Shown here: positions 7,401 through 11,656 of the stretch, in pieces | Numbering within the stretch: position 1 is the first letter of the stretch | How the letters are laid out: every line of letters begins with the position of its first letter | Assembly (NCBI GenBank): GCA_009842375.1 | Contig: VYFM01000017.1 | Location: forward strand, 1 to 12,525 | DNA from: Candidatus Poribacteria bacterium | GTDB taxonomy: Bacteria; Poribacteria; WGA-4E; WGA-3G | Direction of reading: 5' to 3' | DNA: 12,525 nt | The notes under the pieces: generated by a model | Database searches by the model: none | What the model was told of the DNA's origin: nothing | Seen by the model: the letters and a program-made list of their open reading frames with translations, nothing else | Program-made: the position numbers and the translations under genes

Positions 7401-7887
7401 TTCTGCAAGTGAAACGTAACCCGCCTGATTTTGTTAACGTTATCAGTGGGTTCGCAACGGAGTCAACAAGCGTTTTAATACAGGTCAGCACAGCATCCGG
7501 GTCAGCACATATTGATGGATATGTAAAATGCAAGTCGTGCCATGGTGCCCCGTCGTGTTCGGAGGGTCCGCCGGTATAGATCTGAATTCCCCAGGATTCT
7601 AACCACCGCCAGAGTTGCCAGCACAGTATTGTTTGTCTGGTTGAGAATCTATCGCCACCAAAATCCTTTGGACCCTGATCGTTATTTGGGGCACGACCTA
7701 TCGGCATAAAGGAGATATCTGCTAATTCCAAATCATCAAGCATTACCGGGTATCTCCGCGCGCAATAAACTTTTAGATTATAGGAATTATTTTTATAGAG
7801 GACAGGCGTTGCTACTGTCTTTCGTTGGTGGAGTGTTTCTAAATGCCGTTTATGACAACGTTGAATGATATCTTTTGGAAAATCCAT
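4471..7887 (-). CDS. Primase-polymerase/helicase-like large protein, 1138 aa
   Basis: No named family. Residues about 100-225 resemble an archaeo-eukaryotic primase/prim-pol core: DLHFTYP (118-124), TKSGGLRFTCRIP (152-164) where prim-pols have SGGGLHxYFR, and LEILGKNGYSQW (195-206). A helicase-like half follows: ILGTTSDNIP (407-416) at the Walker A position but without GK[ST], IIDER (569-573) like a DEAx box, a motif V-like VIWIVGTPRWGQST (921-934) and a motif VI-like stretch YKDERIQSVFQQSAVGLLTR (961-980). Between motifs I and II sit Cys489, 495, 510, 513 and 519, a possible Zn or Fe-S cluster as in XPD/DinG-type helicases. The C-terminus (about 1048-1138) holds two helix-turn-helix/winged-helix segments. 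A replication or repair role is inferred; the domain calls rest on pattern resemblance. The ATG at 7887 has no good ribosome-binding site, and no alternative start exists before the in-frame TAA at 7968-7966. Confidence 0.55.
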   Translation of the reverse strand: MDFPKDIIQRCHKRHLETLHQRKTVATPVLYKNNSYNLKVYCARRYPVMLDDLELADISFMPIGRAPNNDQGPKDFGGDRFSTRQTILCWQLWRWLESWGIQIYTGGPSEHDGAPWHDLHFTYPSICADPDAVLTCIKTLVDSVANPLITLTKSGGLRFTCRIPDYLHPNTADDKFYIYRHAPTSENPNHRDVYLEILGKNGYSQWDSRYQILLGNLLDPPVIAKEILFILINNLRATLHTPEYPITKPLETETKTAPVVPQSLGSRNLDLAKKAFLKRGFTYLQKINDFYYWIHPDKEDDCDTSIILWEDQGTVWLRADTPDTELPTRTTPITDVWDDTGIPPSISNFGMPVTQKLISIREGKLSPLTLKRPLPILHQQEPAHKVYTTPEENAAQLQQVFQKNVRILGTTSDNIPYINHAIESHLLNGGTICLNIPDASSTDVVEQRYQELNFSSLARWKSRLYRWEQVKDIPVDVRMANPFESGNVCEDPERCHVFAEKGGNPDLSICPSCSVYTTCQARGFLSQSRALQSMKAQILPFEGLFIDPKHTDTVEQILEPTDGTERICIIDERRANVRHLFIKCELSTKLLKEWSVNWEGYTLGNFAKSLLSTIQPYSRHDGNPITRIRAAIQAFQPHENELIQQMCHLNVQCKVVKNGFVDVETGDELAQFSIVFEGGVSVYIPVDNNAAEALKTKGIPFFNPDTFVLNETMKISMKLHQAIQLGILDAQTVEKIQEFPTVCENEHWTFWHQLKRFFAHYKRDADAPMWSDIQKLTFMLPPVLNSSVKRLLLISPVLSEQHLRNIFPDEAIEFEHTEPTAWLANNKVFQIRAGTYPLSEILNYENNWDVRGLSKLGERFFLGIRTEIEKNPKVTHAIITYRAILPHISDLVEAANVCFVTDFKDTFGADGLEMTSEAPQVIWIVGTPRWGQSTIWRWAQMLFRNDEHPLHYDEKINPHNYKDERIQSVFQQSAVGLLTRIIKNAGLERWTDKKIVLLTSLPLRDITDRPETLLFDWEDFEIAGGLDKLPEVIATRERFEADYASLTGDSEREEVERILGCSPRTANRLLRKLRGGNAQRISVREQILFLLATGEKKTSLLVEAIDGSAQTIGNELKKLLDEGEIVRVQRGVYKLADS

Positions 7888-7889
7888 GG

Positions 7890-8058
7890 TTCGTTTTGAT
7901 GTGTTGTCTGTACTACATTGACCGCAATGATACGTTCTTTCTGAAAACGTTAGGTCTTTCTTTTTTTATCCACACTTATAGAATCGCGATGCTTCTGTGA
8001 CGGGTATCCCAAGCGTTTCTGCTTTGGTCTTAAGTTCAGAGAGAAGCCCACCTAATAC
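7890..8058 (-). pseudogene. tnpB C-terminal remnant in element 3
   Basis: In one frame (codons starting at minus-strand positions divisible by 3), the translation reads VLGGLLSELKTKAETLGIPV, then EASRFYKCG, a stop (TAA 7968-7966), and KKKDLTFSERTYHCGQC. This matches the late part of TnpB: a tyrosine/lysine-rich helix, 'EADRF', then the zinc ribbon CxxCG...KKDLTLSERxYxCxxC. The first CxxC half is damaged (YKCG) and a stop interrupts it. The DRDxNAA motif is absent. The frame continues directly into the ATG of the 1138-residue protein at 7887. Confidence 0.6.
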
Positions 8059-8066
8059 GTCCTATT

Positions 8067-8095
8067 AGGATACCACATTTCACACTAAAAGTCAG
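8067..8095 (-). promoter_or_regulatory. tnpB-type promoter of element 3
   Basis: On the minus strand: CTGACT (8095-8090), 17 nt, TATCCT (8072-8067). The surrounding sequence (GACTTTTAG, TGAAAT, TGGTAT and CTAATA) is shared with 11548-11580, upstream of the other tnpB. As tnpB is deleted here, the next intact gene downstream is the 1138-residue protein, about 180 nt away, which it could now serve. Confidence 0.5.
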
Positions 8096-8150
8096 GTTAT
8101 TTTTGGTGTCTACATCCCGCTAAAGCAGCAGAGTCTTGACAACGAAGAAT

Positions 8151-8300
8151 GTTGACATACTCCGCAGCCTAAAGGCTGGAGGTTCTTCTATCACAAGAGA
8201 CAGCCTGCCGAAGCGGGTCTTATGTCCCCTCCTGAAAAGGTTGATGCCCCAACCTTGTGAATATTAATGGCAGCATTTATATCTCGGTCATGATGGATTT
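8151..8300 (-). ncRNA. Candidate omega-RNA of element 2
   Basis: This covers the 3' end of tnpB and the right end, the region that gives rise to the TnpB guide RNA in characterised IS200/IS605 systems. The visible structure is the right-end CAGCC/GGCTG hairpin and terminal motif. The guide, taken from the flank beyond 8151, would be the left end of element 3 (ATTCTTCGTTGTCAAG). The 5' limit is approximate and expression is inferred. Confidence 0.4.
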
Positions 8301-9350
8301 GGCAGTTATGGCAGAACCAATCACGAATACTCAAATCAAAGAACATCTGAACTTGTCCGCAGGCATGACAGACTTTACTTGTAGGTGTCCATCTGTCGAT
8401 TTTCACGACAGATTTAGCCCGTTTCTTTGCTTGCCATTTGATTTTCTGCATGAAGTCTCCAAAGGCATAGTCGGATACCTTTCTGCCCCAGAGGCGTTTC
8501 ATACCTTCAAGGTTCAAGTCTTCAAAGAAACAGGCATCAAACTTTCGGACAAGTTCAAGTGCGAGTTTCCAGTGATGGTCTTCGCGTTGCCGACCTATTT
8601 TCCTGTGGACACGCGCCAAGTCTTTGCGTGCGCGTTCTCTATTTTGGCTGCCTTTCTGCTTCCGAGACAACGCACGGCTCACACGTTTGATAAGTATAGA
8701 AGCAGACTTATAGAATTCTGGCGATTGATATGTCGTGCCATCCGAACAGGTAAGAAAGTCCTTGAGACCAAAGTCAAACCCTGCTGTTTCACCAGTCTTG
8801 GATGCAGGCTCAAGTCCTTGTGCGTCTGTTGTGATGGTGATATACCAATCTCCTACAAAGTCTTTTTTAACTGTAACTCGTTTGATATTTCCTGCAATGG
8901 GGCGGCTATACCAGAAGCGATACCATCTTCTATTGACACGGATTTTCGCTACAGGACAACCATTGTCTTTCTCAAGAGGATCTATCTTGACTTGGCTACC
9001 ATCAAACGTCATGGATTTGTATTTATACCGACTTCTAAATTTAGGCGAACGCTTGGCTCTGCCTTCAAAGAAGTTTGCCAACCTCTATCAATGCGTTGGA
9101 TACACGCTTGCAAACACCAAGAATATGGACTTTTCCAATGTTGATATTTGTCAAGTCGTTTCAGTTTCGTCAGATGTTTGATCATATCGTAGCAAGACGG
9201 TCGCTTATAGTCTTCACAATGTCCATATATCCTATAGTGCCGTTGCCACAACGCAACAAAATGATTGTGGACATGGGCAATGATATGCAGGTCTTTTTGC
9301 ATAAGACGATTTCTTTTATGGCTTTGTCCCTTGTATTTGTAGGTTCGCAT
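8191..9350 (-). pseudogene. tnpB: TnpB RNA-guided nuclease, frameshifted
   Basis: The N-terminal part (9350 to about 9077; MRTYKYKGQSHKRNRL to RIDRGWQ) and the C-terminal part (about 9080 to 8191; NFFEGRAKRSPKFRSRYK onward) are in different frames. Restoring one A in the AAA run at 9076-9074 (minus strand) joins them as RIDRGWQ-NFFEGRAK, the usual TnpB transition, and gives a normal 386-residue protein. Apart from the shift all functional residues are there: RuvC-I Asp (GFDFGLKDF), RuvC-II Glu (FFEDLNLEGM), the DRDINAA motif of RuvC-III, and a four-cysteine zinc ribbon (CHAC...CHNC). It is either a fresh pseudogene, a sequencing error, or a case of slippage on a very short A run; the last is least likely. 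A strong promoter and a structured leader precede it. Confidence 0.85.
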
Positions 9351-9359
9351 GATTTACCC

Positions 9360-9440
9360 CAGCATGATTATCCCATACAGTTTGGTTCTGGTAGAGACCA
9401 CGCCAAGAGACGTGGACTGTATTCTCTACCAATCATGCTG
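9360..9440 (-). promoter_or_regulatory. Structured leader of tnpB with interleaved inverted repeats
   Basis: Plus-strand arms: A CAGCATGATT 9360-9369, B ATACAGT 9375-9381, C GGTAGAGA 9390-9397, D CCACG 9398-9402; then contiguous partners D' CGTGG 9411-9415, B' ACTGTAT 9416-9422, C' TCTCTACC 9423-9430, A' AATCATGCTG 9431-9440. All four are perfect. B/B' and C/C' cross, so the RNA can form a pseudoknot or switch between two folds. The expected transcription start (about 9439) is at the outer arm, and the structure ends 9 nt before the tnpB ATG, next to the only ribosome-binding-like stretch (GGGG). Confidence 0.7.
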
Positions 9441-9445
9441 ATTAT

Positions 9446-9474
9446 ATTATACTACAAATACACGAAAAAGTCAA
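9446..9474 (-). promoter_or_regulatory. Sigma70 promoter of element 2 tnpB
   Basis: Minus strand: TTGACT (9474-9469), exactly 17 nt, TATAAT (9451-9446), close to consensus. A second overlapping TATAAT lies at 9446-9441. It sits inside the left end, so it moves with the element. Confidence 0.75.
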
Positions 9475-9559
9475 CACTTTTTTGATTGATTTACATGTTG
9501 GCGGTGTCTACATCCCCGTGCTAAAGCACGAGGTTTTGACACCGAAGATATGATAAGCA

Positions 9560-9622
9560 GTTCCCAAAAGGGAACGGATACCTTTTAGGTGGTATCACAG
9601 GCGAGGTTAGGAAACCTCGCCT
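9560..9622. terminator. Cluster of three hairpins behind the lipoprotein operon
   Basis: Three perfect inverted repeats in a row: GTTCCC-AAAA-GGGAAC (9560-9575), GATACC-N8-GGTATC (9577-9596) and AGGCGAGGTT-AGGA-AACCTCGCCT (9599-9622). They start 13 bp beyond the last stop codon (9636) and end at the left end of element 2. No clear T-run follows, so they may act as a transcript-end or stability block rather than a classical intrinsic terminator. The third also looks like a dispersed palindromic repeat. Confidence 0.5.
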
Positions 9623-9635
9623 ACCGTTGGGAAAA

Positions 9636-10604
9636 CTATTGGGGAGCAGATATTATGAAATTCACGGTTCCTGTGGGAGAGACTAATCCCGTCACTTGGA
9701 TTGTCAAATCTGTAAAGGACGATTTCGCTGTCGGATAAAAGAATTTGAAATATGTTCCGTGTTCACTGCTACCTTGTTCGAACGAGACAATATCGTCATC
9801 CGTTATCTCGTTCCCATTTATTATTATCTCAAGTCCACTTGCCTCAAGTGATAATATTCCCGTCTCAAATCTATCTGCTGGATAATATAACCAGATATAC
9901 CATCCGTTAGCAGAATTCGCATCTTGTGCTTTAACGGGTTTTGTAAATATCCCACCGTCGACAGCTTCTGGATTATCGTCAGGCGTATCCGTTGGATCAC
10001 CTGTATTTGGTGGGTCTCCTCCACCTGTTGGCGGATCGCCCGTTCCTGGCGGGTCTCCTCCACCTGTTGGCGGATTCCCTGTATTCGGTGGGTTTCCATC
10101 ACCATTTGGTGGGTTTCCATTGCCATTTGGTGGGTTTCCATTGCCATTTGGTGGGTCTCCTCCACCTGTTCCTGGTGGATTCCCTGTATTCGGCGTGTTT
10201 CCATCACCATTGGGCGTGTTTCCTCCATTTAGCGGATTCTCTGTCCTTGGTGGGTCTTCTTCACCTATTTTAACAATAATATCTGTGGTATCCATATCCT
10301 TTTCTGCTTGCAGGATAGGTTTCTCACCAAAATAAAATGTATAGACAAGTTTGCTTGGCAGTATCTGGATGATCGGCTGATTACCAGATCTGTTCGCCGC
10401 GCAAACGGTATCAAAGTCATTGCTAAGACAAATACGACCGTCAAGAGACGTAAACAGATACTGATCTACATCACCGGGTTGCAGCATTGAACCCGTATAA
10501 TGATTAATCATTGGACCCGTATACGAATTATCGGAACAACCGGTTATGCCGATAAGTCCGATAAAGAGGCTATAGACTAATCCTATCCACTTCGTTGTTC
10601 GCAT
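9636..10604 (-). CDS. Lipoprotein with Pro/Gly/Asn-rich repeat linker, 322 aa
   Basis: Function unknown. Signal peptide with lipobox ITGC (Cys23, about residues 20-23) and Ser at +2, suggesting outer-membrane sorting. Residues 23-120 form a domain shared with the upstream gene (GCSD..YTGP, VDQYL, C...FDTVC, PSKLVYTF, MDTTDIIV). Residues about 122-212 are a low-complexity linker of GNGNPPN, GGGDPP and TGNPP units. A C-terminal beta-rich domain (about 218-322; WYIWLYYPADRFETG, SGLEIIING, LTIQVTGLV) also matches the paralogue. ATG 10604 is chosen because AGGAGA (10616-10611) lies 6 nt upstream; the in-frame TTG at 10607 is less likely. The gene follows its paralogue by 14 bp, and its ribosome-binding site lies directly behind that gene's stop. 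The linker probably spaces two surface domains. Confidence 0.8.
   Translation of the reverse strand: MRTTKWIGLVYSLFIGLIGITGCSDNSYTGPMINHYTGSMLQPGDVDQYLFTSLDGRICLSNDFDTVCAANRSGNQPIIQILPSKLVYTFYFGEKPILQAEKDMDTTDIIVKIGEEDPPRTENPLNGGNTPNGDGNTPNTGNPPGTGGGDPPNGNGNPPNGNGNPPNGDGNPPNTGNPPTGGGDPPGTGDPPTGGGDPPNTGDPTDTPDDNPEAVDGGIFTKPVKAQDANSANGWYIWLYYPADRFETGILSLEASGLEIIINGNEITDDDIVSFEQGSSEHGTYFKFFYPTAKSSFTDLTIQVTGLVSPTGTVNFIISAPQ
10012..10170. repeat. In-frame minisatellite inside the lipoprotein gene
   Basis: Three 21-bp units beginning GGTGGGTTTCC start at 10087, 10108 and 10129, the last two identical, followed by a diverged unit at 10150. A 39-bp unit containing GGGTCTCCTCCACCTGTTGG occurs at 10012 and 10051. 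Units are multiples of 3, so gain or loss keeps the frame and only changes the linker length (7 or 13 residues per step). The near identity suggests recent expansion. Confidence 0.8.
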
Positions 10605-10618
10605 CAATTATCTCCTGA

Positions 10619-11347
10619 TTAGCGTAAAAGGTCTAATTGGAATACATTTGTGCCGTCATCAGAGACAACGCCATTTACATTCAGGTAAAACTTCGCTGTA
10701 TGTTCAGGGACTAGCCCGTTCACATGAATTGTTATCTGAGAGGCATCCGTATCAACTGTGAATCGGACACTGCGCGTGCCATCGTTATTATTTATTTGTC
10801 TGAAGTTTTCTATCTGGAGTAGGTGTTGAGGGTCAATCCTTAACTTTATACCTGCCGCAATTTTGATGTCGAGTCCGCTGGTTCCGGGTGTTGTCCCGCG
10901 CTGTGATTCGGGGAATCCAGCAGGATAGTATACTTGAATATCCCACTCACTCTGTGCATTATATCTTACGCCGTCAGGACTGTATGCTGCCGACTGGACC
11001 CTTCCTGCATCAATCAATTGCTGGACAATCTGGGTGGTATCCATGAACCTTTCCGCACGCAAAAGAGGCGTATCTTTATAAAAAAACTTATAGACAAGGC
11101 TTGTCGGATGTAAGTAGACAGTTGGCACCTCGTTACCTGTGGCACTTGTTTTATCATCTAAAATCACTCTTATGCAAATAGAATCAAATCCATCCTGCAG
11201 ACAAACCGTATCCTCACCTGTTGAATTGAGATACCGATCCACATCGTCTACTGTTAACACAGGACCCGTATAAGGCACATCGGAACATCCCGCAATACTG
11301 ATGAACATAATGAGAAGTCCAAAGCTTCGATAAATAATTCGTGTCAT
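10619..11347 (-). CDS. Lipoprotein paralogue without the repeat linker, 242 aa
   Basis: Signal peptide (MTRIIYRSFGLLIMFISIAG) with lipobox SIAGC (Cys21), Ser at +2. It shares with the next gene the N-terminal module (GCSDVPYTGP, VDDVDRYL, VCLQDGFDSIC, PTSLVYKFFY, AERFMDTTQIV) and the C-terminal beta-rich module (WDIQVYYPAGF, SGLDIKI, QITIHVNGLV). The modules are joined here by about 25 ordinary residues instead of the PGN linker, so the pair arose by duplication and linker growth or loss. AAGGA (11358-11354) is 6 nt before the ATG. It is the first gene of a two-gene operon. Envelope location is well supported; function is unknown. Confidence 0.8.
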   Translation of the reverse strand: MTRIIYRSFGLLIMFISIAGCSDVPYTGPVLTVDDVDRYLNSTGEDTVCLQDGFDSICIRVILDDKTSATGNEVPTVYLHPTSLVYKFFYKDTPLLRAERFMDTTQIVQQLIDAGRVQSAAYSPDGVRYNAQSEWDIQVYYPAGFPESQRGTTPGTSGLDIKIAAGIKLRIDPQHLLQIENFRQINNNDGTRSVRFTVDTDASQITIHVNGLVPEHTAKFYLNVNGVVSDDGTNVFQLDLLR

Positions 11348-11431
11348 TGTTTTTCCTTTTGTTGGGTATTGAAAATATAGAAATTGTGGATATAAACGAA
11401 AGGATATTATTATCTGTTACAGTTATAGGGT

Positions 11432-11466
11432 TTGATATACTCACCGTCCTAAAGCCACGGAGTCCT
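11432..11466. mobile_element. Isolated IS200/IS605-type terminal hairpin
   Basis: TTGATATACTCACCGTCCTAAAGCC followed by ACGGAGTCCTG resembles the reverse complement of the right end of element 2 (GTTGACATACTCC..CCTAAAGGC) and of element 3's left end (CTAAAGC, GAGTC.TG). CCGT/ACGG-type arms surround the TAAAG core. Its orientation is opposite to that expected for the plus-strand tnpB that follows, so it may be a relic end of another element. Nothing else recognisable lies between 11348 and this site apart from a possible weak -10 (TATATT, 11379-11374) for the lipoprotein operon. Confidence 0.4.
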
Positions 11467-11547
11467 GTAGCAATGTGTGAATAAGGGGTTATCCGCTTTG
11501 CATAAAGACGTAATATATTTTTAAATTCTCAAAGATATTATCATACT

Positions 11548-11575
11548 GTGACTTTTAGGTGAAATATGGTATTCT
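11548..11575 (+). promoter_or_regulatory. tnpB promoter (element 4)
   Basis: GTGACT (11548-11553), 16 nt, TATTCT (11570-11575). It aligns with the promoter of element 3 (GACTTTTAG, TGAAAT, TGGTAT, CTAATA), with one indel in the spacer. That conservation, more than the hexamers, supports it. A start near 11582 leaves a leader of about 75 nt. Confidence 0.55.
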
Positions 11576-11592
11576 AATAAGACTCCTTCAAT

Positions 11593-11649
11593 GCAGATAT
11601 TTATGGTATCTGCGCACCACAAATGGGAAGTATCCACCTTTGTGGGCAG
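11593..11649 (+). promoter_or_regulatory. Two-state leader hairpins ahead of tnpB (element 4)
   Basis: Hairpin 1: GCAGATA (11593-11599) with TATCTGC (11607-11613). Hairpin 2: CCACAAA (11617-11623) with TTTGTGG (11639-11645), extendable by GG/CC inside and by CTGC (11610-11613) with GCAG (11646-11649) outside. CTGC is used by both, so the extended forms exclude each other. The structure ends 7 nt before the ATG at 11657. Confidence 0.55.
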
Positions 11650-11656
11650 TAGTGAT

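Larger units (their letters stand above)
7888..8150 (-). mobile_element. Decayed IS200/IS605-type element (element 3), internally deleted
   Basis: Read on the minus strand, a degenerate left end starts ATTCTTCG at 8150 and has the TGCTTTAGC and GATGTAGACACC features of the intact left ends (8150-8105). A tnpB promoter follows (8095-8067), then the 3' part of a tnpB. Its first base is directly next to the right terminus of element 2. Most of tnpB is missing: from just after the -10, the sequence jumps to a segment homologous to the last bases of the tnpB at 11657-12525 (TTAGGTGGG-TTCT in both). No right end is recognisable before the large gene starts, so the downstream boundary is approximate. 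Confidence 0.6.
8151..9551 (-). mobile_element. IS200/IS605-type (IS1341-like, tnpB-only) element 2
   Basis: A 1401-bp unit. The left end (9551-9500) starts ATATCTTCGG and carries a hairpin with GGTGTC/GACACC outer and CGTGC/GCACG inner arms; 52 bases are identical to element 1. The right end is a CAGCC-TTTA-GGCTG hairpin ending GGAGTATGTCAAC at 8151. Only tnpB is present, with no tnpA (Y1 transposase), so mobility would depend on a TnpA elsewhere. Its left flank reads CTTATC rather than TCAAC, a departure from elements 1 and 3. The left end sits 9 bp from the hairpin cluster behind the lipoprotein operon. Confidence 0.8.

Noticed and set aside
9074..9076. Programmed ribosomal frameshift in tnpB
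   Set aside because: The run is only three A residues and no classic slippery heptamer is visible at the junction; a one-base deletion is simpler.
8257..9181. Long plus-strand open frames opposite tnpB (295 and 148 codons)
   Set aside because: They are antisense to a TnpB with all its motifs, have no ribosome-binding site and show no recognisable domain; their openness follows from the codon use of tnpB.
9824..10273. Open frames on both strands in the PGN-repeat region
   Set aside because: Repetitive translations (for example ETHQMAME on the minus strand) come from reading the same minisatellite in other frames; the minus-strand lipoprotein with signal peptide and paralogue is the real gene.
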